NCBI RefSeq assembly: GCF_001427825.1
Contig: NZ_LMGT01000005.1
Coordinates: 1 to 64,000 of the forward strand
Origin: Brevundimonas sp. Root608
GTDB taxonomy: Bacteria > Pseudomonadota > Alphaproteobacteria > Caulobacterales > Caulobacteraceae
Direction: 5' to 3'
DNA: 64,000 nt
Below are positions 9,394-17,485 of the stretch, piece after piece. A program made the translations under genes and the position numbers. Position 1 is the stretch's first letter. Every line of letters begins with the position of its first letter. The notes beneath the pieces are model-generated. The model did not search any database, had not been told where the DNA came from, and saw only the letters and a list, made by a program, of their open reading frames with translations.

Positions 9394-9576
9394 CTAGTTG
9401 CGGTTGTCGCGGAGGGTGTCCTTCAGACCGCCGACGGCGTTCTGGATCTTGCCCTCGGCCTGATCGGCGCGTCCTTCGGCCTTGAGCTTTTCGTCGCCGG
9501 TCAGCTTGCCGGCGGCTTCCTTGATATTGCCGCCCATGTTCTTGGCGGCGCCTTCGATACGGTCATGATCGGGCAT
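9394..9576 (-). CDS. CsbD-family stress protein
   Basis: 60 residues matching the CsbD pattern: MPDHDRIEGAAKNMGGNIKE, then AAGKLTGDEKLKAEGRADQA and a charged tail. Members are small soluble proteins induced by general stress, with no known enzyme activity. A strong GAGGAG ribosome site lies before ATG 9576. Just upstream, 9596-9614 forms a 7-bp hairpin (CGCCGTC/GACGGCG) in the leader. It is the last of a run of minus-strand genes behind the signalling array. Confidence 0.92.
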   Translation of the reverse strand: MPDHDRIEGAAKNMGGNIKEAAGKLTGDEKLKAEGRADQAEGKIQNAVGGLKDTLRDNRN

Positions 9577-9660
9577 GGAAATCTCCTCACTGACACGCCG
9601 TCGGACTGACGGCGCCTGTGCAGGAAAAAGCGAACGACGGCCGCGCCCGTTCCGTATGGT

Positions 9661-10107
9661 TCAGCTGGCGTGGCGTCGCAGCCAGAGCGTCACGGCCCAG
9701 GCGTGGGCGTCGTGGCGCAACCGGGCGGCGGCCGTATGCGGATGCAGCCAGACCAGTTCGTGATCGATCTCGACCTTGACGGCGGGATCAAGCGACAGTT
9801 GTTCCGCGATCCAGAAGCCGCCGTGGTTGTTGATCGGCGATCCGTCGGACTTGCGGAAATACTGCGAGGCCTCGGCCAGGCGAAGCAGAGGCCGGACGGA
9901 CATCCCCGTCTCCTCGATGAATTCGCGGACCAGGGCCTGCTCCTCGGTCTCGTCGCCGTCGACGGCGCCGCCGGGCAGGTCGAAATAGCTGCCTTCGCCC
10001 CGGTCCACCCGGACACAGGCCAGTTTCGCATCGTGGAAGACCAGGCCGAACGCCGTGGGGCGCGGGGCGTAATCAAGGTCGGGATCTCGGCAGCCGAACT
10101 GGAGCAT
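9661..10107 (-). CDS. Nudix hydrolase
   Basis: 148 residues with a full Nudix box: GGAVDGDETEEQALVREF then IEETGM (G-x5-E-x7-REUxEExGU). A nucleoside-diphosphate-linked substrate is expected, but which one is unknown. The start is uncertain: ATG at 10107 (MLQFGCRDPDLDY) lacks a good ribosome site, while a TTG at 10134 would overlap the stop of the kinase gene upstream. The close spacing suggests it belongs to the two-component operon. Confidence 0.88.
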   Translation of the reverse strand: MLQFGCRDPDLDYAPRPTAFGLVFHDAKLACVRVDRGEGSYFDLPGGAVDGDETEEQALVREFIEETGMSVRPLLRLAEASQYFRKSDGSPINNHGGFWIAEQLSLDPAVKVEIDHELVWLHPHTAAARLRHDAHAWAVTLWLRRHAS

Positions 10108-10130
10108 GGGCGGATAATGCGTCCGAAGCG

Positions 10131-11177
10131 TCAAAGATCGAAGGCGAGGCGGGCGCGTACGCCGCGGTGCTCGCCGTCGTACTCGACCTTCGAGCGCAGG
10201 CCCGAGGCCATGGCGGTGATGATCTTGCCGCCCAGACCGGTGCCGCGGGCCTTGCCGTCGCCCATGCCGGGGCCGTCGTCCTCGACCGTCAGCAGGGCGC
10301 GGCCGTTGGCGTCCGGCTCGAGAATGACCCGGATCTCGCCGGCCTGACCGGGAGCGTAGGCGTATTTGACGGCGTTGGTGACCAGTTCGGTGACGACGAC
10401 GCCCAGCGACACCGCCTGATCGGTCGAGACGCGCATGGGCTCGGCGCGCAGGGTGATGTTCGGCGAGTTGTCGCCGGGACCGACCGACTTGCCCAATTCG
10501 TCGATCAGGCCTTCGAGATATTCGTCCATGGCCACGGAGGACATGTCGTCGGATGTGTAGAGGCGGCGGTGGACGTGGGCCACGGCCTCGATCCGGGCCT
10601 GGGATTCCTTCAGGGCGGATCGGGCGCCTTCGTCGGTCATGTGGCGCAGCTGCAGAGACATGAAGCTGGACACCAGCTGCAGGGAATTGCCGACGCGGTG
10701 GTTGACCTCGCGCAGCATGGCCTCGGCGCGGTCGCGGGCGAGGCGGACCATCTCCTGGGCCGCCTCGTTCTCGCGCTGGAGCCGGCGGCGCGACACCGCC
10801 TCCTCCAGCGCGTTGCGCAGCAGGGCGGTGAAATCCTCGGACACGTCCTTGATGACGTAGTCGGCGGCGCCGGCGCGCAGGGCGGCCACGGCGATACGGC
10901 CCTCCTGGGCCCCGGTGACATAGACGACGGGCGGCGGGTTCTTCAGCGCGATGATCTCGGGCAGGACGTCCAGGCCCTCGCGGCCCGGCATGTAGTGGTC
11001 CAGGGCGACGACATCGAAATCAGCGGCGCGCTCGACGAGGATTTCCAGACCCGCGTCCCCGTCGGGGGCGCAGGCGACGGCGAAGCCGTGGCGGCCCAGC
11101 TCCTTCTCGACCAGCCGCGAGAGGCCGCGGTCATCGTCGATATAGAGCAGGCGGATGACCTCCCCCTCGGGCTTCAC
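10131..11177 (-). CDS. Receiver domain fused to HisKA_2-type histidine kinase
   Basis: 348 residues. Residues ~8-125 are a receiver (LLYIDDDRG acidic pocket, VVALDHYMPG with the phospho-Asp, VVYVTGAQ, DYVIKD). The second half is an HWE/HisKA_2-like kinase with the His box MLREVNHRVGNSLQLVSSFM, the N box ELVTNAVKYAY and the G motifs TVEDDGPGMGDG and GTGLGGKII. There is no membrane segment, so it is cytosolic. The order receiver-then-kinase suggests phosphate comes in from the upstream CHASE3 kinase or CheY-like protein. GTG at 11177 is used. It lies 7 bases after the regulator gene. Confidence 0.9.
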   Translation of the reverse strand: MKPEGEVIRLLYIDDDRGLSRLVEKELGRHGFAVACAPDGDAGLEILVERAADFDVVALDHYMPGREGLDVLPEIIALKNPPPVVYVTGAQEGRIAVAALRAGAADYVIKDVSEDFTALLRNALEEAVSRRRLQRENEAAQEMVRLARDRAEAMLREVNHRVGNSLQLVSSFMSLQLRHMTDEGARSALKESQARIEAVAHVHRRLYTSDDMSSVAMDEYLEGLIDELGKSVGPGDNSPNITLRAEPMRVSTDQAVSLGVVVTELVTNAVKYAYAPGQAGEIRVILEPDANGRALLTVEDDGPGMGDGKARGTGLGGKIITAMASGLRSKVEYDGEHRGVRARLAFDL

Positions 11178-11184
11178 TGTGCGC

Positions 11185-11610
11185 TCACTCGATGTCCGGC
11201 GCCTGCATCACCGACAGGAACAGCCCCAGTTGGCGGATGGCCCCGGCGAAGCTTTCATAGTCCACGGGCTTGGTGATGTAGACGTTGCAGCCGAGGTCGT
11301 AGCAGCGCTGGATTTCCGTCTTGTCGTCCGTGGTGGTCAGGACCACGACAGGGGCGCGGCGCAGGCGCTCGTCCTTCTTGACCCGCTCGAGGATGTCGGT
11401 GCCCGACATGTCCGGCAGGTTGAGGTCCAGCAGGATCAGCATCGGCCCGTTCAGCCGAACCTCCTCGCTGAACAGATAGTCCATGGCCGAGCCGCCGTCG
11501 GCGAAATGGGCGATGTCATTGGCGATGTTGGCGCGGCGGATGTTCTTTTCGATCAGCTTGGCGTGACCGAGGTCGTCCTCGACCATCACGATCTTCACGG
11601 CAGTGCTCAT
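11185..11610 (-). CDS. Single-domain CheY-like response regulator
   Basis: 141 residues, one receiver domain: IVMVEDDLGHAKLI acidic pair, LILLDLNLPDMSGTDIL phospho-acceptor, VVVLTTTDD, and VYITKPVDYESF with the conserved Lys. No output domain is present. This subtype (VEDD...HAKLIEKN, NLPDMSG) usually pairs with CHASE3 or phytochrome-like kinases. The ATG overlaps the kinase stop (ATGA at 11607-11610 region), indicating coupled translation. Confidence 0.93.
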   Translation of the reverse strand: MSTAVKIVMVEDDLGHAKLIEKNIRRANIANDIAHFADGGSAMDYLFSEEVRLNGPMLILLDLNLPDMSGTDILERVKKDERLRRAPVVVLTTTDDKTEIQRCYDLGCNVYITKPVDYESFAGAIRQLGLFLSVMQAPDIE

Positions 11611-13139
11611 CAATCGTCTCCGGCGTCCGCGAGGACGAGGCGTGTGGGGAATTTCAGTGTAAATGTCGAGCCTTTTCCGAGCTCCGACCCGACGGTGATT
11701 TCGCCGCCCAGACGACGCACGCTGTTGCGCACGAAGGCCAGACCGACGCCCTCGCCCACCCGGTCCTGCTTGCCGGAGCGTCGGAAGAGTTCGAAGATGC
11801 GTTCGTGATCGCGGTCGGAAATTCCGCGCCCGTTGTCGGCGATCCGGTAGACGACGTGGCCGTCGCCGGTTTCCCGACCCGAGACGACGATGCGTCCGGG
11901 ACGGGCCGGGTCCAGATATTTGACGGCGTTGTCGACCAGATTGCCCAGCACCTGCTCCATCGACAGCCGGTCGCTTTCGACCGACGGCAGGGGTTCGACG
12001 ACGATCTCGGCGTCCGAGGCCTCGGTCTGGTGCCGGACGCTGTCCGCCACGCCGCGGGCCATGGCGGTCATGTCGAGCCATTCGGGCGTGAGATTGCGGC
12101 GACCCTCACGGGACAGCTTCAGGATGGCGTTGATCAGCCGGTCCATCTTTTCGGTCGAGGCGCGGATGAAGCCGACGGCTTCGGGAAGGTCCTCGCGCAC
12201 CGCCGTCAGGGCGTCCTGCTCGACCAGCTTGGGCGCCCGGGTTTCCACCGCCGTCATCTGACGGTCGATGACCTTGCCGGCCTGCTCCAGTTCCGAGGTG
12301 AACCCCATGACGTTGACCAGCGGGGCGCGCAGGTCGTGGCTGACGATATAGGCGAAACGCTGGATTTCCTCGTTGGCGCGGGTCAACTGGAAGGTGCGGT
12401 CGCGGACCTTGTGCTCAAGCCCGGCGTTCATCGCATCGAGGGCGTCGCGCGCCTGCTGGATCTCGAGCACATAGCGGCGGATCAGCCAGGCGCTGACGCC
12501 CGCCAGCGCCAGGATCAGCAGGGCCGCGATGGCGTTGACGAGAACCGTCACGCCGGCGGCCCACTCCGTCTGGCGGGTGCTGAACTGGAGACGGGTCTCC
12601 TGCACCTCGTCGATCGCGGCGGTTTCGGCGCGCATCTGATCCATCACCCGCTTGCCGGAGCCCTCGCGGATAATCCGCACGGCGTCCTCGAAGCGGCCCA
12701 TCCGCCCCAGGGCGATGGTGCGATCGATCACGTCGAACCGTTGCTGGGACAGGCTGCGCAGCTGCTCGACGCGCGGCGACAGGTCCGGATCCCCCGCCGT
12801 CAGCCGCGCCAGTTCGTCCAGCCGCTCGGGCAGCCGGGCCGTGCTGATGTTATAGGGTTCGAGATACTCAGGCTGCCGCGTCAGCAGAAAGCCGCGCTGA
12901 CCCGTTTCAGCGTCGATCAGCAGGCGCATCACCTCGACCGCCGCCAGCCGGATGCGCTGGCCGCGCTCCACATTGTCGTTGAAGTCGCTTGTCCGCTGCA
13001 GCATCACGAAGACGCCGACATTGACGATCAGCAGCAGGCTGATCGCGCCGGTCAGCAGCGCCACGACGGACCGGCTGAGCGACGGAGTGCGCAGGAAGCG
13101 GCCAAGGGCCAGAAGCGTGGGACGCAGCGCCGGTATCAT
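11610..13139 (-). CDS. CHASE3-domain sensor histidine kinase
   Basis: 509 residues. There is a membrane helix at ~25-47 (SVVALLTGAISLLLIVNVGV), a CHASE3 periplasmic domain (RLLIDAETGQRGFLLTRQPEYLEPY) and a second helix near 190-215. A short coil leads to HisKA, FAYIVSHDLRAPLVNVMGF with the phospho-His. The ATPase domain shows GNLVDNAVKY, RIADNGRGISD and GEGVGLAFV. The ligand of CHASE3 is unknown. This is the first gene of the array leading to the CheY-like and receiver-kinase genes. Confidence 0.93.
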   Translation of the reverse strand: MIPALRPTLLALGRFLRTPSLSRSVVALLTGAISLLLIVNVGVFVMLQRTSDFNDNVERGQRIRLAAVEVMRLLIDAETGQRGFLLTRQPEYLEPYNISTARLPERLDELARLTAGDPDLSPRVEQLRSLSQQRFDVIDRTIALGRMGRFEDAVRIIREGSGKRVMDQMRAETAAIDEVQETRLQFSTRQTEWAAGVTVLVNAIAALLILALAGVSAWLIRRYVLEIQQARDALDAMNAGLEHKVRDRTFQLTRANEEIQRFAYIVSHDLRAPLVNVMGFTSELEQAGKVIDRQMTAVETRAPKLVEQDALTAVREDLPEAVGFIRASTEKMDRLINAILKLSREGRRNLTPEWLDMTAMARGVADSVRHQTEASDAEIVVEPLPSVESDRLSMEQVLGNLVDNAVKYLDPARPGRIVVSGRETGDGHVVYRIADNGRGISDRDHERIFELFRRSGKQDRVGEGVGLAFVRNSVRRLGGEITVGSELGKGSTFTLKFPTRLVLADAGDD

Positions 13140-13254
13140 CGGGCGCGAGCATTAGCGGCGCGTTCGGCCCTGTCCAGTCGCGTCCCGGGAGAAACCCTGC
13201 CCGTTCCGGCGATTTAAGGTAAAGGTGCGTTCGTCAGGATCGGGGGAGAACGAC

Positions 13255-13965
13255 ATGGTGTGGTGGTGGTGGATCGTTCCGGCGGTCGTCGGACTGATCG
13301 GCGTCGTCCTGCTGCTCAAGGGCCTGGGAGCCCTGTTCAGGGGCCGGATCTTCAGCGGTTTCCTCGTCGGCGCCGGCGGCGCGGGCTTCATGGCGGCGGC
13401 GGTCATCGCCTCCCTCCTCGCCCTCGACATCCAGACCTATGGCCGGCTGACCTATGAGCGTCCGGTGGCCACGATCCAGACCCGCCAGCTGGGGCCGCAG
13501 TTTTTCGAGGCGACAGTGATCCAGCCCGACCGGGGCGAGCACGCGCCGGCGGCGACCAACCTGTATCCGCTGCACGGCGACGAATGGCGCATCGAGGCCC
13601 AGGTGCTGAAGTGGAAGCCGTGGGCCAATGTGCTGGGTCTGGACACGCAATACCGGCTGGATCGCCTGTCCGGGCGGTACGCCTCGATCGAACAGGAAAT
13701 CAACGCCGAACGCAGCGTCCATCCGCTGTCGGGCGGCGACCCCTCGGTCACCTGGCTGCCGTGGACGATCAGCACCTGGGACACGGCGCGGCGTTACCGG
13801 CGCTATGTCGACGCGGTCGACACCCTGTACGGCGGCGGCGCCTATATGCCGATGGCCGACGGGGCGAAATACGAGGTGTGGATCACCCAGTCCGGCCTGG
13901 TGGCGCGCCCGGCCAACGACGCGGCGCGCACCGCGTCGTCGGGGGGATGGACCGAGGTTCGGTAG
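13255..13965 (+). CDS. Hypothetical membrane protein
   Basis: 236 residues with two N-terminal membrane helices (MVWWWWIVPAVVGLIGVVLL and GFLVGAGGAGFMAAAVIASL), then about 170 soluble residues likely on the outer face. The soluble part contains PLHGDEWRIEAQVLKWKPW and YGGGAYMPMADG. GGGGAG before ATG 13255 fixes the start. It is divergent from the CHASE3 kinase. No characterised function was recognised. Confidence 0.78.
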   Translation: MVWWWWIVPAVVGLIGVVLLLKGLGALFRGRIFSGFLVGAGGAGFMAAAVIASLLALDIQTYGRLTYERPVATIQTRQLGPQFFEATVIQPDRGEHAPAATNLYPLHGDEWRIEAQVLKWKPWANVLGLDTQYRLDRLSGRYASIEQEINAERSVHPLSGGDPSVTWLPWTISTWDTARRYRRYVDAVDTLYGGGAYMPMADGAKYEVWITQSGLVARPANDAARTASSGGWTEVR

Positions 13966-13970
13966 AGAAC

Positions 13971-14439
13971 TCTCCTCCCCGCATCGTGGGGAGGTGGCGC
14001 GGCGCGAAGCGCCGTGACGGAGGGGGCGACGCGGTGGCTGACGGAAAGAGCTACGAACGCGCCAAGGCTTTCCGCAAGGCGCTGACGGCGCCGGAAGCCC
14101 GGCTCTGGCTGTACCTGAAGGCGCGCAAGCTTCGGGGCCTGCGGTTCCGGAAGCAGCATCCTCGACTTCTTTTGCGCGGAAGCCGCTCTCGCGGTTGAGA
14201 TGGACGGGTCGTCTCACGAGCATCCTGAGCGAGCCGAGCATGATCGGCGACGGACGGTCTGGCTGCGCGGGCGGGGCATTCGCGTGGTTCGCGTCGCGGC
14301 GCGTGACGTGCTGGGTGAACTGGAGGGCGTACTCGGGTTCATCGCGGGGGTTGCGAGGAACGATTGCCGTCCGCGTCGCCCCCTCCGTCACGGCGGCTGC
14401 GCTGCCGCGCCACCTCCCCATCTGGCGATGGGGAGGAGA
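13971..14439. repeat. Inverted repeat, family 1 (copy C), enclosing a nuclease pseudogene
   Basis: The left arm (13971-14033) reads TCTCCTCCCCGCATCGTGGG, then GAGGTGGCGCGGCGCGAAGC and GCCGTGACGGAGGGGGCGAC. The right arm (14371-14439) carries the complementary GTCGCCCCCTCCGTCACGGC, then CGCGCCACCTCCCC and GGGGAGGAGA. The arms are about 65 bases with few mismatches and lie directly against the two ends of a DUF559-type reading frame. In the other family 1 copies the arms are close together with no gene. Confidence 0.85.
14034..14364 (+). pseudogene. DUF559 (Vsr/PD-(D/E)XK-like) endonuclease, frameshifted
   Basis: Frame one from GTG 14034 gives SYERAKAFRKALTAPEARLW then LRGLRFRKQH, the DUF559 N-terminus. 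At about 14160 the match jumps to the next frame, LDFFCAEAALAVEMDGSSHE, then TVWLRGRGIRVVRVAARDVL. About 6 residues normally present between RKQHP and DFFC are missing, as if about 17-20 bases were lost. The catalytic VEMDG and H are retained in the second frame. As written no single protein is made. The gene lies exactly between the two arms of the 13971-14439 inverted repeat. Confidence 0.85.
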
Positions 14440-14452
14440 TTGACGGGTCGGC

Positions 14453-16570
14453 CTAGACCGTGCCGATCGTCCTCAACCGCGCCCGCGGATGGACCTCGTT
14501 CTGGCTCATCACCACGGTCTGGCCGCGGAAGCGTTCGATGATCGAGCGAACATAGGGCCGGATCTGCGGGCCGGTCAGCAGGACGCCGGTCTCGCCCGCC
14601 ATGGCGGCGCGCTCGAAGACGTCGCGGACGGCCCGGATGAAGTCCTGGAGACGGGACGGCGCCATGGCCAGCTGGCGGTCCTCGCCCTGTCCGACCAGGG
14701 CGTCGGCAAAGGCGGCTTCCCATTCCGGCGACAGGGTGACGATCGGCAGGGCGCCATCGTCGCCCTTGTGCTGCCAGCACAGCTGACGGGCCAGACGGCC
14801 GCGGACGTGTTCGACCAGGGTGGTGACGGAGCTGGTGTGCGGCGCGGCCTCGGCGAGGCCCTCGAGAATGGCGCCGAGATCGCGGATCGAGACCTTTTCG
14901 CGCAGCAGGGTCTGGAGCACGCGCTGCAGGGTGGTGACGGTCACGACCGAGGGGATCAGTTCGTCGACCAGCTTCTTCTCCTCGGTCCCCAGCTCCTTCA
15001 GCAGCTTCTGCACCTCGGCGTAGGAGAGCAGGTCGGCCATGTTCTCCTTGAGGATTTCGGTCAGGTGGGTGGTCAGCACCGTCGAGGGATCGACGATGGT
15101 GTAGCCGCGGAACGTCGCTTCCTCGCGCAGGCTTTCGTCGATCCAGGTGGCGGGCAGGCCGAAGGCGGGTTCCTTGGTGTGTTCGCCCGGCAGTTCGACC
15201 TGGCGGCCGGCGGGGTCCATGGCCATCAGGGAGCCGAGACGGACCTCGCCCTGTCCGGCCTCCATCTCCTTGATGCGGATGGCGTAGCCCTGGGTCCCCA
15301 GACGCATGTTGTCGAGGATACGGACCGACGGCATGACGAAGCCGTACTCCTGGGCCAGCGAGCGGCGCAGGGCGCGAACCTGGTCGGTCAGGCGGCGGCC
15401 CTCGAGATCGTTGATCAGGGACAGCAGGGAATAGCCCAGCTCGATCTTGACCTCGTCGATGGTCAGGGCGGTGCCGATGGGCTCCTCGACATCCTCGCGC
15501 GGGCCGGAGGCGGTGGCGGCCATTTCGGCCTCGGTGGGCTTGGGCCTGAGCCGTTCGCGGCCCAGCTTCCAGGCCATGAAGCCCGTACCGATGGCCAGCG
15601 CCGCGAACGGGATCAGGGGCATCCCCGGAATCAGGCCGATCAGGGCGGCGGCGGCGGAGACGACGCCGAGGCTGACGGGGTTGGTGGCCAGCTGGGCGAC
15701 CAGGGCCTTGTCGGCCGTGCCCTCGACGCCCGCCTTGGACACCAGGAAGCCGGCGGCGATGGAGATGACGATGGCCGGGACCTGGGTCACCAGGCCGTCG
15801 CCGATGGTCAGGGCGACATAGGTGTCGGCCGCCTCGCCGATCGGGAGGCCGTGCTGGATCGTGCCGATCAGGATGCCGCCGATGGCGTTGATGAAGACGA
15901 TGATCAGGCCGGCCACGGCGTCGCCGCGGACGAATTTCGAGGCGCCGTCCATGGCTCCGAAGAAGGTCGATTCCTGCTCCAGCTCCTTGCGGCGCAGCTT
16001 GGCCTGGTCCTCGGTGATCAGGCCGGACGACAGGTCGGCGTCGATGGCCATCTGCTTGCCCGGCATGGAGTCGAGGGTGAAGCGGGCCGAGACCTCGGCG
16101 ATGCGGGTCGAGCCCTTGGTGATGACCACGAAATTCACCACCAGGATGATGGCGAAGATGATGATGCCGATGATGAAGCTGCCGCCCATCATCAGGGCCC
16201 CGAACGACTGGATCACCTGGCCGGCGGCGCCGTGGCCCTCGTGGCCGTGGGTCAGCACCAGGCGGGTCGAGGCCAGGTTCAGCCCCAGGCGGAACAGGGT
16301 GGTGACCAGCAGCACCGTCGGGAAGATGGCGAAGTCCAGCGGCCGCTTCATCATCACGGCCGTCATCAGGATCAGCACGGACGAGACCAGCGAGATGGCC
16401 AGCAGCAGGTCCAGCAGGAATTTCGGCACCGGCAGGATCAGCAGCAGAATGACGCCGATGACGCCGATGGCCATGGCCACCTCGCCGCGCGCGACCCAGC
16501 CCATCATGTCGCGGCCGGTCGGACGGGCGTAGCCGTCCTTCATCATCACCGAGGCGGGGATGTCAGTCAT
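14453..16570 (-). CDS. flhA: Flagellar export apparatus protein FlhA
   Basis: 705 residues. Eight membrane helices fill the first ~330 (for example IGVIGVILLLILPVPKFLLD). The conserved cytoplasmic loop includes GSTRIAEVSARFTLDSMPGK and QMAIDADLSSGLI. The C-terminal domain of the export gate follows (TVLTTHLTEILKENM, VSIRDLGAILEGLAE). It forms the nonameric ring that receives export substrates and uses the proton-motive force. It overlaps the bla stop by 8 bases, so it may be translated with it. It is the last gene of the fliF run. Confidence 0.97.
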   Translation of the reverse strand: MTDIPASVMMKDGYARPTGRDMMGWVARGEVAMAIGVIGVILLLILPVPKFLLDLLLAISLVSSVLILMTAVMMKRPLDFAIFPTVLLVTTLFRLGLNLASTRLVLTHGHEGHGAAGQVIQSFGALMMGGSFIIGIIIFAIILVVNFVVITKGSTRIAEVSARFTLDSMPGKQMAIDADLSSGLITEDQAKLRRKELEQESTFFGAMDGASKFVRGDAVAGLIIVFINAIGGILIGTIQHGLPIGEAADTYVALTIGDGLVTQVPAIVISIAAGFLVSKAGVEGTADKALVAQLATNPVSLGVVSAAAALIGLIPGMPLIPFAALAIGTGFMAWKLGRERLRPKPTEAEMAATASGPREDVEEPIGTALTIDEVKIELGYSLLSLINDLEGRRLTDQVRALRRSLAQEYGFVMPSVRILDNMRLGTQGYAIRIKEMEAGQGEVRLGSLMAMDPAGRQVELPGEHTKEPAFGLPATWIDESLREEATFRGYTIVDPSTVLTTHLTEILKENMADLLSYAEVQKLLKELGTEEKKLVDELIPSVVTVTTLQRVLQTLLREKVSIRDLGAILEGLAEAAPHTSSVTTLVEHVRGRLARQLCWQHKGDDGALPIVTLSPEWEAAFADALVGQGEDRQLAMAPSRLQDFIRAVRDVFERAAMAGETGVLLTGPQIRPYVRSIIERFRGQTVVMSQNEVHPRARLRTIGTV

Positions 16571-17483
16571 GGCCGAGCGCCTTCAGGGCCAGGCGGGCGG
16601 CGTCGGCGATGACGGCGTCGTTTGCAGCCGCCGAAGACGCCGAGGTCGCGTGATAGTAGGCGGCGACGATCACCGGCTTGCCGTTGGGTGGATAGAGCAG
16701 GCCGATGTCGTTGGTCGGGCCGTAGCCGCCGGTGCCGGTCTTGTGCGCCACCCGCCATCCGGCCGGGACGCCGGCCTTGAGGCGATCCGCGCCGGTCGGC
16801 GAGTCGACCATCCAGCGCAACAGCCGCGCCTGCGACCCTGCCGTCAGCGGCGAGTTCGGTGAAAGGAAGAGACGCTGCAGGTTCGTGACCGACTGCGCCG
16901 GCTGGATCGTGTCCTTGTCGCCGTCCAGCCGGTTCATCTCGGGCTCGAAACGATCGGCGCGGGTGCTGTCGTCGCCGATCGAGCGGTAGAAATTCTGCAT
17001 GGCCGCGATGCCGCCGTTCGCCTTGAGCAGCAGGTTGGCGGCGGGGTTGTCGCTGACCTCGACCACCGCCTGCATCAGCCGCCCGACGCTGAGGCTGGAG
17101 CCGATGGCGGGCTCGGTCACCGGCGCGTGGTTGACCATGTCGGCCCGGCTGATCGGGATCATCCGGTCGGCGGTTTCGCGGCCGTCCTGGATGCGGACGA
17201 AGGTCGCGGCGGCCAGATACATCTTGAAGGTCGAGCAATAGACGAACCGCTCGGTCGCCCGCCAGCCGAGGCTGCGGCCCGTCGCCGTATCCAGCGCGAC
17301 GAAGCCGAGACGGCCGCCGTTGCGCGTTTCCAGCCCCGAGACGTCGATGGCCTGCATCGCCACGGCCGGTCGTTCCGGCTGGGCCGTCGGGGCCGCCTCG
17401 GGGGCGGCCTGCTGCGAGCAGCCCATGACGCCGATCGCGCCGAGGCCGGTCAGGACGCTTCTGCGGTCCGTACCCGAGGTCAT
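16563..17483 (-). CDS. Class A beta-lactamase, lipoprotein-like
   Basis: 306 residues. All class A landmarks are readable: STFK (Ser70), VSDNPAANLLL (SDN loop), FEPEMNRL (Glu166 and Asn170) and AHKTGTGGYG (KTG). The N-terminus TDRRSVLTGLGAIGVMGC combines a twin-arginine pattern with a lipobox, so an exported, lipid-anchored enzyme is likely. It lies between flbD (2 bases after) and flhA (8-base overlap), inside the flagellar operon. This is an unusual place for a beta-lactamase. Which drugs it hydrolyses cannot be read from sequence. Confidence 0.93.
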   Translation of the reverse strand: MTSGTDRRSVLTGLGAIGVMGCSQQAAPEAAPTAQPERPAVAMQAIDVSGLETRNGGRLGFVALDTATGRSLGWRATERFVYCSTFKMYLAAATFVRIQDGRETADRMIPISRADMVNHAPVTEPAIGSSLSVGRLMQAVVEVSDNPAANLLLKANGGIAAMQNFYRSIGDDSTRADRFEPEMNRLDGDKDTIQPAQSVTNLQRLFLSPNSPLTAGSQARLLRWMVDSPTGADRLKAGVPAGWRVAHKTGTGGYGPTNDIGLLYPPNGKPVIVAAYYHATSASSAAANDAVIADAARLALKALGHD

Positions 17484-17485
17484 GC

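Noticed and set aside
9577..9660. General-stress sigma (EcfG-type) promoter before CsbD
   Set aside because: GGAAC is present but the distance to GTT is about 13 bases, shorter than the usual 16-17.
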